The notes: generated by a model not told the origin, from the sequence alone. Numbered from the stretch's first letter, positions 25,587-34,936 are shown. The stretch: DNA of 64,000 nt from Cupriavidus lacunae (GCF_003353055.1 NZ_QKWJ01000026.1:1-64000), one strand, 5' to 3'. A program made the numbers and translations.

Positions 25587-27137
25587 ATGGCCAGCGAAGT
25601 CCAAACTGCCCTCCCCGCCGGCGCCAATGCGCAGGCCGAGACTCTGGAGCCGCCCTCGCCGATGGCGGCGCGGATGGTCTCGTACGGCTTTGCGCGCGAG
25701 GCGCCGCTGCTGATCGCGCACCAGCGCCCCGACGGGCTGGAAGTGTGGGTGAGCCGCGCCACCTCGCCGACGGCCCTGGCCGAAGTGGCGCGCGTGCACG
25801 GCGCGCTGCGCTTGCGCGTGCTGGAGCCCGAGGCGCTGGAGCGCGCCATGTCCGACGCCTACCACCGCCAGGACGGCAGCGCCGCGCAGGTGGTCGGCGA
25901 AGTCGAGGGCGAGGTCGACCTGTCGCGCCTGATGCAGGACATCCCGGCAGTGGAAGACCTGCTGGAATCCGAGGACGACGCGCCGATCATCCGCATGATC
26001 AATGCGCTGCTGACGCAGGCGGCGCGCGAAGGCGCATCGGACATCCATATCGAGCCGTTCGAATCGTCGTCGGTGGTGCGCTTCCGCGTGGACGGCACGC
26101 TGCGCGACGTGGTGCGGCCCAAGAAAGCGCTGCACGGCGCGTTGATCTCGCGCATCAAGATCATGGCGCAGCTCGACATTGCCGAGAAACGCCTGCCGCA
26201 GGATGGCCGCATCACGCTGCGCGTGGGCGGGCGTCCAGTGGACGTGCGCGTCTCGACCCTGCCCACCGGCCACGGCGAGCGCGCGGTGCTGCGTTTGCTG
26301 GACAAGGAAGCCGGCCGCCTGGACCTGGCCAAGCTGGGCATGGCGCCCGGCACGCTGCGCGGCTTCGACCACCTGATCCGCCAGCCGCACGGCATCGTGC
26401 TGGTGACCGGGCCGACCGGCTCGGGCAAGACCACCACGCTGTATGCCGCGCTGTCGCGGCTGGATGCGCGCGCCACCAACATCATGACGGTGGAAGACCC
26501 GATCGAATACGACCTGGACGGCATCGGCCAGACCCAGGTCAACCCGCGCATTGACATGACCTTTGGCAAGGCCTTGCGCGCAATCCTGCGCCAGGACCCG
26601 GACGTGGTCATGATCGGCGAAATCCGCGACCTGGAAACCGCGCAGATCGCGGTGCAGGCTTCGCTGACCGGCCACCTGGTGCTGGCCACGCTGCACACCA
26701 ACGACTCGGCCTCGGCGGTGACGCGGCTGGTCGACATGGGGATCGAGCCGTTCCTGTTGTCGTCGTCGCTGCTGGGCGTGCTGGCGCAGCGGCTGGTACG
26801 GCGCCTGTGCCCGCACTGCAAGCGCGAGGAAGTGATCGAGGTCACGCCCGCCGAGGCCGACGTGCTGCTCGCGCAGGGCAAGCCGCTGCAAAAGGTGTGG
26901 CATCCGGTGGGCTGCGACCGGTGCGGCCAGTCGGGCTACCAGGGCCGCATGGGCGTGTATGAGCTGCTGACGGTCGATGACGAGATCCGCACCATGATCC
27001 ACCGGCAGGCGCCGGAGTCAGAGATCAAGCAGGTGGCGCTGGCGCACGGCATGCACACCATGCGCGGCGACGCGCAGCGCTGGGTCGACAGCGGCGCGAC
27101 TTCGCTCGAGGAAGTGCTGCGCGTGACAGGCGACTAA
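25587..27137 (+). CDS. gspE: Type II secretion ATPase GspE
   Basis: Hexameric cytoplasmic ATPase driving pseudopilus assembly, 516 residues. The Walker A motif is 'GPTGSGKTTT' (about residues 275-284), the Asp box is 'VEDPIEYD', and Walker B is 'DPDVVMIGEIRD'. The zinc-binding tetracysteine is CPHC (about 409-412) with CDRC (about 443-446). The N-terminal domain binding GspL covers about 1-130. It is eight bases after gspD and 15 before gspF. Confidence 0.96.
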   Translation: MASEVQTALPAGANAQAETLEPPSPMAARMVSYGFAREAPLLIAHQRPDGLEVWVSRATSPTALAEVARVHGALRLRVLEPEALERAMSDAYHRQDGSAAQVVGEVEGEVDLSRLMQDIPAVEDLLESEDDAPIIRMINALLTQAAREGASDIHIEPFESSSVVRFRVDGTLRDVVRPKKALHGALISRIKIMAQLDIAEKRLPQDGRITLRVGGRPVDVRVSTLPTGHGERAVLRLLDKEAGRLDLAKLGMAPGTLRGFDHLIRQPHGIVLVTGPTGSGKTTTLYAALSRLDARATNIMTVEDPIEYDLDGIGQTQVNPRIDMTFGKALRAILRQDPDVVMIGEIRDLETAQIAVQASLTGHLVLATLHTNDSASAVTRLVDMGIEPFLLSSSLLGVLAQRLVRRLCPHCKREEVIEVTPAEADVLLAQGKPLQKVWHPVGCDRCGQSGYQGRMGVYELLTVDDEIRTMIHRQAPESEIKQVALAHGMHTMRGDAQRWVDSGATSLEEVLRVTGD

Positions 27138-27152
27138 GGCGGAGCCGCCCCG

Positions 27153-28370
27153 ATGCCAGCTTTCCGCTACGAAGCCGCCGACGCCGCCGGCAAGACCGAC
27201 CGCGGCGTGATCGAGGCCGACAGCCCGCGCCAGGCGCGCACGCAACTGCGCGCGCGCGGGCTGACGCCGCTGACTGTCGACCCGCTGGCCGGCGCCGGCC
27301 TGGCCCCGCGCCGCGGCAGCCTGTTGTTCGCGCGCAAGCTGTCGACGCAGGAGCAGGCGCTGTTCACGCGCCAGCTGGCCAGCCTGATCGTGGCCGGCCT
27401 GCCGCTGGACGAGGCGCTGGGGGCACTGGCCGACCAGGCCGAGCGCGCCTATGTGCATGAACTGCTGGCCGGCATCCGCGCCGAAGTCATGGGCGGCAGC
27501 TCGCTGTCAGTGGCGCTGGCGCAGCATCCACGCGACTTCCCCGACATCTACCGCGCGCTGGTTTCGGCCGGCGAGCATTCCGGCCACCTGGGGCTGGTGC
27601 TGGAGCGGCTGGCGGGCTATATCGAATCGCGCAACACGCTGACCTCGAAGATCCGGCTGGCCTTTACCTACCCGGCCATCGTCACCGTGGTGGCGTTCGC
27701 GATCGTGATCTTCCTGCTGTCGTACGTGGTGCCGCAGGTGGTGAGCGTGTTCGCCAATACCAAACAGAAGCTGCCGACACTGACCATCGTCATGCTGTGG
27801 CTGTCGGACTTCGTGCGCAACTGGTGGTGGGCCGCGCTGGCCGTAATCGTGGTGGTCGCATTCGGCATCCGCCGGCTGCTGCGCCAGCCCGCGGTGCGGC
27901 TCGAATGGCACCGCTGGCTGCTGACCGCGCCGCTGCTGGGCAAGCTGGTGCGCGGCTACAACACCGCGCGCTTCGCCGGCACGCTGGCGATCCTGGTGTC
28001 GGCGGGCGTGCCGATCCTGCGCAGCCTGCAGGCCGCGGGCGAGACCCTGACCAACGAGGCGCTGCGCGCCAATGTGGAAGACGCCAACACGCGCGTGCGC
28101 GAAGGCGCCTCGCTGGCGCGCGCGCTGGCGGCGCAGAACCAGTTCCCGCCGGTGCTGGTGCACCTGATCCGCTCGGGCGAAGCCACCGGCAACCTGCCGA
28201 TCATGCTCGACCGCGCCGCCGAGAGCGAAGCGCAGGAACTGGAACGCCGCACGCTGTTCCTGACCAGCCTGCTGGAGCCGCTGCTGATCCTGACCATGGG
28301 GGTGGTGGTGCTGCTGATCGTGCTGGCGGTGCTGATGCCGATTATCGAGATCAATCAGCTGGTGCGGTAA
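27153..28370 (+). CDS. gspF: Type II secretion inner-membrane platform protein GspF
   Basis: A 405-residue polytopic inner-membrane protein with two homologous cytoplasmic domains and three membrane segments (about residues 173-195, 220-240 and 375-397). Family motifs include 'ALFTRQLASLIVAGLPLDEAL' and, in the second repeat, 'YNTARFAGTLAILVSAGVPI'. It is the core of the assembly platform that receives force from GspE. Last gene of the plus-strand gsp cluster; a strong terminator begins 10 bases after its stop. Confidence 0.95.
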   Translation: MPAFRYEAADAAGKTDRGVIEADSPRQARTQLRARGLTPLTVDPLAGAGLAPRRGSLLFARKLSTQEQALFTRQLASLIVAGLPLDEALGALADQAERAYVHELLAGIRAEVMGGSSLSVALAQHPRDFPDIYRALVSAGEHSGHLGLVLERLAGYIESRNTLTSKIRLAFTYPAIVTVVAFAIVIFLLSYVVPQVVSVFANTKQKLPTLTIVMLWLSDFVRNWWWAALAVIVVVAFGIRRLLRQPAVRLEWHRWLLTAPLLGKLVRGYNTARFAGTLAILVSAGVPILRSLQAAGETLTNEALRANVEDANTRVREGASLARALAAQNQFPPVLVHLIRSGEATGNLPIMLDRAAESEAQELERRTLFLTSLLEPLLILTMGVVVLLIVLAVLMPIIEINQLVR

Positions 28371-28380
28371 GGGCTGCGCC

Positions 28381-28417
28381 AAAAAGAAAACGCCGGCAAT
28401 GCCGGCGTTTTCTTTTT
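28381..28417. terminator. Perfect bidirectional terminator between gspF and the NYN-LOTUS gene
   Basis: Stem AAAAAGAAAACGCCGGC (28381-28397) pairs perfectly with 28401-28417 around a 3-nt loop, giving GC-rich core plus T-tracts on both strands. It ends gspF on the plus strand and the convergent gene at 28453 on the minus strand. Confidence 0.92.
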
Positions 28418-28452
28418 GGCGCATGCGGCCGGAATCAGGCCGGCCCGCCAGC

Positions 28453-29778
28453 TCACTCCGCCTTCTTGCTCGGGCGCTTGCGCGTCTTCCGGGCCGGTGC
28501 GGGCGCCGGCGCGGCTTCGGCGGCTGCCGGCTCGGGCTGCCGCTCGTGTTCGGCTTCGACCTGTGCCGTCAGCACGGTAGTGCCGGGCGCGGCGAAAATC
28601 GACTGGTCGATCGGCCACGGCGTTTCGCTCAGCGTCACGTCGGGGCGGCGCGTGGCACGCTTGCGCGCGGGGCGGCCCTTGGGTTCGGCCTGCGGCGCAG
28701 CTTCGACCACTGGCTCGGCAGCCGGCTCCGACTCGACGACATCGGCGGCGAAAACCGCCAGCTCGGCCACGGGTTCGCGAACTGGCGCCGGTTCAGGTGC
28801 CGCCTCCGGCTGCAAGACGACAGGCGCAGGCGGATCCGCAGGCACGGGCGCCGGTGCCGGCTGGCGGCGCGCTTCAGGCTGCGCCGGGCGCGGCGCCTGC
28901 TGTTGCGACTGCTGTTGCGACTGCTGTTGCGACTGCTGTTGCGACTGCTGTTGCGACTGCTGTTGCTGCTGCGGCTGCTGGCCCCGGCCATCCCCTTCGC
29001 CTCCGCCCTTGGCGCGCTTCTTCAGCCGCACCCAGATGGTCTTGTTGTTGCCGCCGTTGCGGGTCTCGACCTCGAACAGGCCGGTGGACAGCACCAGCTC
29101 AGAAAGCTTGCCGTAGCCGTAGTTGCGCGAGTCGAATTCCGGCGCCTGCTTGGCAATGTGGTTGCCCATGCTGCCCAGCGTGAGCCAGCCGTCTTCGTCC
29201 GACACGGCCTGCGCCGCGTTCTGCAGCAGGCGCACCAGGCGCGAGTCCTGGCGCAGTTCGCCGGTGCTGCGCTTGCGCGTGGGGGCGGCGGCCCCGTCAG
29301 CCCCTTCGGCACCTTCCGAATCCGCATCCGCGCGCAGCACGTCGGAGTAGATGAACTTGTCGCAGGCGGTGACAAAGGGCTTGGGCGTCTTGCGCTCGCC
29401 AAAGCCGTACACGGTCAGGCCCTGCTCGCGGATGCGCGAGGCCAGGCGGGTGAAGTCGCTGTCGCTGGAGACGATGCAGAAGCCGTCAAAGCGCCCGGTG
29501 TACAGCAGGTCCATGGCGTCGATGATCATGGCGCTATCGGTGGCGTTCTTGCCCACGGTGTAGCGGAACTGCTGGATCGGCTGGATCGAGTGCGACAGCA
29601 GGCGCTCCTTCCAGCCGGCCAGGTTGGGCCGGGTCCAGTCTCCGTAGATGCGCTTGACGGCGGCAACGCCGTACTTGGCGACCTCGGCCAGCAGGCCTTC
29701 GACGATGGCGGGCGCCGCGTTGTCGGCGTCGATCAGCACGGCCAGGGTCGCGGTGCCCTGGCGGGGGGAATTGGTCAT
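28453..29778 (-). CDS. NYN-domain (PIN-like) nuclease with LOTUS/OST-HTH domain and Gln-rich repeat
   Basis: A 441-residue protein. Residues 10-150 form an NYN/LabA-type PIN-like domain with acidic residues D17, D81, D87, D106 and D108 in the expected metal-binding pattern ('LIDADN', 'TDSAMIIDAMD', 'SSDSDFTRL'). Residues 175-253 are a LOTUS/OST-HTH RNA-binding domain ('DEDGWLTLGSMGNHI', 'YGKLSELVLSTGLFEVE'). Residues 267-295 are an SQQQ repeat and the last 140 are proline/alanine-rich with basic patches. A role in RNA cleavage or binding is inferred. The ATG at 29778 begins the conserved core; longer starts add unrelated sequence. Confidence 0.85.
   Translation of the reverse strand: MTNSPRQGTATLAVLIDADNAAPAIVEGLLAEVAKYGVAAVKRIYGDWTRPNLAGWKERLLSHSIQPIQQFRYTVGKNATDSAMIIDAMDLLYTGRFDGFCIVSSDSDFTRLASRIREQGLTVYGFGERKTPKPFVTACDKFIYSDVLRADADSEGAEGADGAAAPTRKRSTGELRQDSRLVRLLQNAAQAVSDEDGWLTLGSMGNHIAKQAPEFDSRNYGYGKLSELVLSTGLFEVETRNGGNNKTIWVRLKKRAKGGGEGDGRGQQPQQQQQSQQQSQQQSQQQSQQQSQQQAPRPAQPEARRQPAPAPVPADPPAPVVLQPEAAPEPAPVREPVAELAVFAADVVESEPAAEPVVEAAPQAEPKGRPARKRATRRPDVTLSETPWPIDQSIFAAPGTTVLTAQVEAEHERQPEPAAAEAAPAPAPARKTRKRPSKKAE
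28897..28968. repeat. 12-bp tandem repeat encoding SQQQ units
   Basis: Five perfect head-to-tail copies of CTGCTGTTGCGA (28897-28956) and a sixth partial copy, inside the NYN-LOTUS gene. On the coding strand each unit gives Ser-Gln-Gln-Gln. The unit is a multiple of three, so copy-number change by slippage would keep the frame and alter only linker length. Confidence 0.9.
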
Positions 29779-30140
29779 GTTCAGGTGGTCACTGGTTTGC
29801 CCGTCTCGCTTTATCTCATCGGGACGCGCAATCGGAATACGGGTTGCACCAGGCTGGCGCGGCAAAGGTGGCCGGAATGTGGCCCATCGCAGACCGCCGG
29901 GGTACACACGCCGGCAATCTCGATGCAACGCAGTGTACACGCGAACCCCTGTCCATACGGGAAATCACGGGCGCAACGGGCACGCTTTGTGCTGCATTGC
30001 AAGGTACCGCCACACCAGTGGCGGTGCTACCATGCCGCGCAGAGACACAACCGTCCGGCGCCTTCACAAGAGGCCACGAGGCGGTTGCCCACAACTGTAG
30101 GTGTCGGTGATCCCGACAGCACGCCCATAGAGGAGCACCT
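29779..30140. other. Divergent intergenic region between NYN-LOTUS and indolepyruvate oxidoreductase genes
   Basis: A 362-bp gap that must hold promoters in both directions; I cannot place either with confidence. It contains an inverted repeat ACCGCCAC-ACCA-GTGGCGGT (30006-30025), a possible operator about 115 bases before the rightward gene, and two GTACAC-type repeats near 29905 and 29935. No open frame in it has a ribosome site. Confidence 0.4.
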
Positions 30141-33100
30141 ATGAATGCCCCCCTGACCTCCCCGGTCAGCGACGCCATCCGCCGCGCGCTCGAAAACGTT
30201 TCCCTCGAAGACAAATACACGCTGGAGCGTGGCCGCATCTATATCAGCGGCACGCAGGCCCTGGTACGCCTGCCGATGCTGCAGCAGGAACGCGACCGTA
30301 CTGCCGGGCTGAACACCGCCGGCTTTATCTCCGGCTACCGGGGCTCGCCGCTGGGCGCGCTGGACCTGTCGCTGTGGAAAGCCAAGAAGCACCTCGCCGC
30401 GCACAATATCGTGTTCCAGGCCGGCCTGAACGAAGACCTGGCCGCGACCTCGGTGTGGGGCTCGCAGCAGGTCAACATGTACCCGGACGCGAAGTTCGAC
30501 GGTGTCTTCGGCATGTGGTACGGCAAGGGTCCGGGCGTAGACCGCACCGGCGACGTGTTCAAGCACGCAAACTCGGCGGGCTCCTCCAGGCACGGCGGCG
30601 TGCTGGTGCTGGCCGGCGACGACCATTCGGCCAAGTCCTCGACCCTGGCGCACCAGTCCGAGCATATCTTCAAGGCCTGCGGCCTGCCGGTGCTGTATCC
30701 GTCCAACGTGCAGGAATACCTGGACTACGGCCTGCACGGCTGGGCCATGAGCCGCTACTCCGGGCTATGGGTGGCGATGAAGTGCGTGACCGACGTGGTG
30801 GAATCGTCGGCCTCGGTGGAGCTGGACCCGCACCGCGTTGAGATCGCGCTGCCGGGCGACTTCATCATGCCGCCGGGCGGCCTGAACATCCGCTGGCCGG
30901 ACCCGCCGCTGGAACAGGAAGCGCGCCTGCTCGACTACAAGTGGTACGCCGGCCTGGCCTATGTGCGCGCCAACAAGATCGACCGCATCGAGATCGATTC
31001 GCCGCACGCGCGCTTCGGCATCATGACCGGCGGCAAGGCCTACCTGGACACGCGCCAGGCACTGGCCGACCTGGGCCTGGACGATGCCACCTGCGCGCAG
31101 ATCGGCATCCGGCTGTACAAGGTGGGCTGCGTGTGGCCGCTCGAGGCACAGGGCGCGCGCGCCTTTGCCGAAGGCCTGCAGGAAATCCTGGTGGTGGAAG
31201 AGAAGCGCCAGATCATGGAGTACGCGCTCAAGGAAGAGCTGTACAACTGGCGCGACGACGTGCGCCCCAGGGTCTACGGCAAGTTCGACGAGAAGGACAA
31301 TGCGGGCGGCGAATGGTCGATCCCGCAAAGCAACTGGCTGCTGCCGGCGCACTATGAGCTGTCGCCGGCGATCATCGCCAAGGCCATCGCCACGCGCCTG
31401 GACAAGTTCGAGCTGCCGATGGACGTGCGCGCGCGCATCACCGCGCGCCTGGCCATCATCGAAGCCAAGGAGAAGGCGCTGGCCACGCCGCGCGTCACTG
31501 CGGAGCGCAAGCCGTGGTTCTGCTCCGGCTGCCCGCACAACACCTCGACCAACGTGCCCGAAGGCTCGCGCGCGCTGGCCGGCATCGGCTGCCACTACAT
31601 GACGGTGTGGATGGACCGCAGCACCAGCACCTTCAGCCAGATGGGCGGCGAAGGCGTGGCGTGGATCGGCCAGGCGCCGTTCGCGGGCGACAAGCATGTG
31701 TTCGCCAACCTGGGCGACGGCACCTACTTCCACTCCGGCCTGCTGGCGATCCGCGCGTCGATCGCGGCCAACGTCAACATCACCTACAAGATCCTGTACA
31801 ACGATGCGGTGGCCATGACCGGCGGCCAGCCGGTGGACGGCGAGCTGTCGGTGCGGGACATCGCCTGGCAGGTGCACAGCGAGGGCGCGAAGAAGATCGT
31901 CATCGTCAGCGACCAGCCGGAGAAGTACAACGCGGCGATCAAGCTGCCGCAGGGCATCGACATCCATCACCGCGACCAGCTCGACAGCGTGCAGCGCGAA
32001 CTGCGCGAGGTGCCGGGCTGCACCATCCTGATCTACGACCAGACCTGCGCCACCGAGAAGCGCCGCCGCCGCAAGCGCGGCACTATGGAAGACCCGCAAC
32101 GCCGCGCCTTTATCAACGACGCGGTGTGCGAGGGCTGCGGCGACTGCTCGGTCAAGTCGAACTGCCTGTCGGTGGAACCGCTGGAAACGGATTTCGGCAC
32201 CAAGCGGCAGATCAACCAGTCGTCATGCAACAAGGACTTTTCGTGCGTGAACGGCTTCTGCCCCAGCTTTGTCACGGCCGAGGGCGCGCAGGTGCGCAAG
32301 CCCGAGCAGCATGGCGTGTCGATGGGCAACCTGCCAGCGCTGCCTGAGCCGGAGCTGCCGGCGATCCGCCGCGCCTACGGCATCCTCGTGACCGGCGTGG
32401 GCGGCACCGGCGTGGTCACCATCGGCGGCCTGCTCGGCATGGCCGCGCACCTGGAGAACAAGGGCGTCACCGTGCTCGACATGGCGGGCCTGGCGCAGAA
32501 AGGCGGCGCGGTGCTGTCGCACGTGCAGCTGGCCGCGCGCCCCGACGACCTGCACGCCACCCGCATCGCCATGGGCGAGGCGGACCTGGTGATCGGCTGC
32601 GATGCGATCGTGTCGGCCACCGACGAGGTCATCTCCAAGACCCAGGCCGGCCGCACCCGCGCCGTGGTCAACACCGCGCAGACCCCGACCGCCGACTTCA
32701 TCAAGAACCCGAAGTGGCAGTTCCCGGGCCTGTCGGCCGAGCAGGACGTGCGCACCGCCGTCGGCGAGAAGTGCGACTTCATCAATGCCAGCGGCCTGGC
32801 CGTGGCGCTGCTGGGCGATGCCATCTACACCAACCCGCTGGTGCTGGGCTATGCCTGGCAGAAGGGCTGGATCCCGCTGACGCTGCAGGCACTTGAGCGC
32901 GCCATCGAACTGAACGGCGTGGCGGTCGAGAAGAACAAGGCCGCGTTCGACTGGGGCCGCCACATGGCGCACGACCCCGAGCACGTGCTGTCGCTGACCG
33001 GCAAGCTGAAGACCACCGCCGAAGGCGCCGAAGTGGTCAAGCTGCCGACCTCGACCGGCGCCATGCTCGAGAAGCTGGTGGCCCGCCGCATGGAACACCT

Positions 33101-33734
33101 GACCGCGTACCAGGACGCCGCCTACGCGCGCACCTACCGCGAAGCCATCGACCGCGTGCGCGCGGCCGAGAGCACGCTGGCGGGCAGCGGCAAGGCGCTG
33201 CCGCTGACCGAAGCGGCGGCGCGCAACCTGGCCAGGCTGATGGCGTACAAGGACGAGTACGAAGTGGCGCGGCTCTACACCGACCCGGTCTTCCTCGACA
33301 AACTGCGCGCGCAGTTCGAAGGCGAGCCGGGACGCGACTACCAGCTCAACTTCTGGCTGGCGCCCCCGGTGAGCGCGAAGCGCGACGACAAGGGCCACCT
33401 GGTCAAGCGCAAGTTCGGTCCGTCGACAATGAAGCTGTTCCGCGTGCTGGCCAAGATGAAGGGCCTGCGCGGCGGTGCCTTCGACATCTTTGGCAAGACC
33501 GCAGAGCGCCGCACCGAGCGCGCATTGATCGGCGAGTACCGTGCCTTGCTAGATGAGCTGGTAGCGGGGCTCAATGCCGCCAATCACGACACCGCGGTGG
33601 CACTGGCCAACCTGCCGGACGACATCCGCGGCTTCGGGCACGTGAAGGAAAACAACCTGAAGGCGGTACGCGGGCACTGGGCGAAGCTGCTGGAGCAGTT
33701 CCGCCATCCGGAGACGGCGCAGCGCGCGGCCTGA
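30141..33734 (+). CDS. Indolepyruvate ferredoxin oxidoreductase, single-chain fused form
   Basis: A 1197-residue thiamine-diphosphate enzyme that oxidatively decarboxylates aryl- or branched-chain 2-oxo acids to acyl-CoA, passing electrons to ferredoxin. The single chain combines the IorA and IorB parts. In order: the N-terminal pyrimidine-binding region; 'CSGCPHNTSTNVPEG' (about 457-471); the TPP motif 'GDGTYFHSG' near residue 526; a cysteine cluster 'CEGCGDC' with further cysteines near residues 660-710 for iron-sulfur; and the gamma-type domain beginning 'GILVTGVGGTGVVTIGG' near 746. The ribosome site is GAGGAG. The fused form is usual in proteobacteria and can support breakdown of aromatic amino acids, which would feed the phenylacetate genes. 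That link is inference. Confidence 0.93.
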   Translation: MNAPLTSPVSDAIRRALENVSLEDKYTLERGRIYISGTQALVRLPMLQQERDRTAGLNTAGFISGYRGSPLGALDLSLWKAKKHLAAHNIVFQAGLNEDLAATSVWGSQQVNMYPDAKFDGVFGMWYGKGPGVDRTGDVFKHANSAGSSRHGGVLVLAGDDHSAKSSTLAHQSEHIFKACGLPVLYPSNVQEYLDYGLHGWAMSRYSGLWVAMKCVTDVVESSASVELDPHRVEIALPGDFIMPPGGLNIRWPDPPLEQEARLLDYKWYAGLAYVRANKIDRIEIDSPHARFGIMTGGKAYLDTRQALADLGLDDATCAQIGIRLYKVGCVWPLEAQGARAFAEGLQEILVVEEKRQIMEYALKEELYNWRDDVRPRVYGKFDEKDNAGGEWSIPQSNWLLPAHYELSPAIIAKAIATRLDKFELPMDVRARITARLAIIEAKEKALATPRVTAERKPWFCSGCPHNTSTNVPEGSRALAGIGCHYMTVWMDRSTSTFSQMGGEGVAWIGQAPFAGDKHVFANLGDGTYFHSGLLAIRASIAANVNITYKILYNDAVAMTGGQPVDGELSVRDIAWQVHSEGAKKIVIVSDQPEKYNAAIKLPQGIDIHHRDQLDSVQRELREVPGCTILIYDQTCATEKRRRRKRGTMEDPQRRAFINDAVCEGCGDCSVKSNCLSVEPLETDFGTKRQINQSSCNKDFSCVNGFCPSFVTAEGAQVRKPEQHGVSMGNLPALPEPELPAIRRAYGILVTGVGGTGVVTIGGLLGMAAHLENKGVTVLDMAGLAQKGGAVLSHVQLAARPDDLHATRIAMGEADLVIGCDAIVSATDEVISKTQAGRTRAVVNTAQTPTADFIKNPKWQFPGLSAEQDVRTAVGEKCDFINASGLAVALLGDAIYTNPLVLGYAWQKGWIPLTLQALERAIELNGVAVEKNKAAFDWGRHMAHDPEHVLSLTGKLKTTAEGAEVVKLPTSTGAMLEKLVARRMEHLTAYQDAAYARTYREAIDRVRAAESTLAGSGKALPLTEAAARNLARLMAYKDEYEVARLYTDPVFLDKLRAQFEGEPGRDYQLNFWLAPPVSAKRDDKGHLVKRKFGPSTMKLFRVLAKMKGLRGGAFDIFGKTAERRTERALIGEYRALLDELVAGLNAANHDTAVALANLPDDIRGFGHVKENNLKAVRGHWAKLLEQFRHPETAQRAA

Positions 33735-33748
33735 CGGCCACGGCACCA

Positions 33749-33786
33749 CACGACGGCCTCGCTGTGCATGCAGCGAGGCCGTCGTG
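33749..33786. terminator. Long hairpin between convergent genes
   Basis: A perfect 16-bp stem (33749-33764 with 33771-33786) and a 6-nt loop TGCATG, in the 55-bp gap between the oxidoreductase gene and the HD-domain gene. The T-tracts are weak on both sides (ATTTC on plus), so it may act as a 3'-end stabiliser as much as a terminator. Confidence 0.65.
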
Positions 33787-33789
33787 ATT

Positions 33790-34401
33790 TCAGGGCTGCG
33801 CCAGCGTGGCCTCGCCCGGCTTCACATACATCGAGTTGCGCGGCTGCGCCAGCACGCGCCGCACCATCGGTTCGAAGAAAGACAGCGGCAGCGTGTCGTA
33901 GTCCGTCATGAACGCGGCGCCGTCGTACTTGCGGCAGAACTCCGCGGTGCGTTCGAACAGCTCGGGCTGGCTGCGGTACTGCTCGCGCAGGTTGCGGTCC
34001 AGGCCGAGGTGATGGAAGAAGTAGTAGCCCTGGAACACGCCGTGCTTTTCCACCATCCACAGGTTCTCGGCACTGACAAAGGGCTTGAGGATGGCGGCGG
34101 CGATATCGGGATGGTTGAAGCTGCCGAGCGTATCGCCGATATCGTGCAGCAGCGCGCAGACCACGTACTCTTCGTCCTGGCCGTCGCGGTGCGCCAGCGT
34201 TGCGGTCTGTAGCGAATGCGTGAGCCGGTCCACCGGGAAGCCGCCGCAATCGCCGTCCAGCAGCCGCAGGTGCGCCAGCACGCGATCCGGCAGCGCCCGC
34301 GCGAACGGCATGAACTCGGCGGAGATGGCGGCCCAGTCTTCGCGGGTGCCGTGGTCCATATGGCTGAAGGTGGCGCGTGCGGGCGCGTGGATGTCTCTCA
34401 T
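33790..34401 (-). CDS. HD-domain protein, possibly a diiron oxygenase of the PhnZ type
   Basis: A 203-residue HD-superfamily protein. Potential metal ligands are H62 ('LTHSLQTA'), H86-D87 ('CALLHDIGD'), H97, H120 and D160. That pattern (H, HD, H, H, D) suits both phosphohydrolases and the mixed-valence diiron oxygenases PhnZ and MIOX; the two cannot be separated by eye. Aromatic residues after the fourth histidine ('VFQGYYFFHHLGLDRN') may line the active site. An AAGGAG ribosome site supports the ATG at 34401. It diverges from the GFA-VOC pair. No phosphonate genes are nearby. Confidence 0.75.
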   Translation of the reverse strand: MRDIHAPARATFSHMDHGTREDWAAISAEFMPFARALPDRVLAHLRLLDGDCGGFPVDRLTHSLQTATLAHRDGQDEEYVVCALLHDIGDTLGSFNHPDIAAAILKPFVSAENLWMVEKHGVFQGYYFFHHLGLDRNLREQYRSQPELFERTAEFCRKYDGAAFMTDYDTLPLSFFEPMVRRVLAQPRNSMYVKPGEATLAQP

Positions 34402-34581
34402 GCGGGTCTCCTTTTGTTGGCGTGTGCGCGATGGCCGCGCGTCGTCTCGCCGTGTTTTGCAGGCATTGTGGCACCTGCAGCGGCGCTACACTGTCAAAAA
34501 GCTAACAATGTGCCGGCATATTGCGGCGCAGCAGCCGTTGATGTAATTCGCCCGAGCGGTACCCAAGCCCAAGGAGACAAC

Positions 34582-34932
34582 ATGACGTTCCACGGAAGCT
34601 GCCACTGCGGCGCCGTTGCCTTCGAAGTGGAGGCCGACAGCATCCCCAGCGTGATCCGCTGCAACTGCTCGATCTGCCGCCGGCGCGGCCACCTGATGTG
34701 GTTCGTGCCGCGCGCGGCCTTCAAGCTGGAGACGCCGGAGAGCAATGCCTCCACCTATCGCTTCAACACCATGAAGATCGCACACCGCTTCTGCCCGGTG
34801 TGCGGCTGCGGCCCATATGCGGACGGACAGGACAAGGACGGCAGGCCGATGGCCGCGGTCAATGTGCGCTGCCTGGACAATGTCGACCTCGATAGCCTGA
34901 AGGTCATCGACTATGACGGGCTGCACCACTGA
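34582..34932 (+). CDS. GFA-family (glutathione-dependent formaldehyde-activating-like) zinc protein
   Basis: A 116-residue protein of the GFA/CENP-V family. Cysteine motifs SCHCG (residues about 6-10), CNCSIC (about 29-34) and CPVCGCG (about 73-79) would bind two zinc ions. The founding member binds glutathione and was proposed to speed its reaction with formaldehyde, but most paralogues have unknown substrates. AAGGAGA seven bases before the ATG gives a strong start. It is four bases before the VOC gene, so both are one operon. Confidence 0.88.
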   Translation: MTFHGSCHCGAVAFEVEADSIPSVIRCNCSICRRRGHLMWFVPRAAFKLETPESNASTYRFNTMKIAHRFCPVCGCGPYADGQDKDGRPMAAVNVRCLDNVDLDSLKVIDYDGLHH

Positions 34933-34936
34933 CGCC

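Noticed and set aside
28897-28968. CRISPR-like repeat array
   Set aside because: The 12-bp units are directly adjacent with no spacers and encode an in-frame SQQQ linker.
30765-32099. 444-codon minus-strand frame inside the indolepyruvate oxidoreductase gene
   Set aside because: Shadow of a strongly supported gene; its translation is Ala/Arg/His-rich without motifs.
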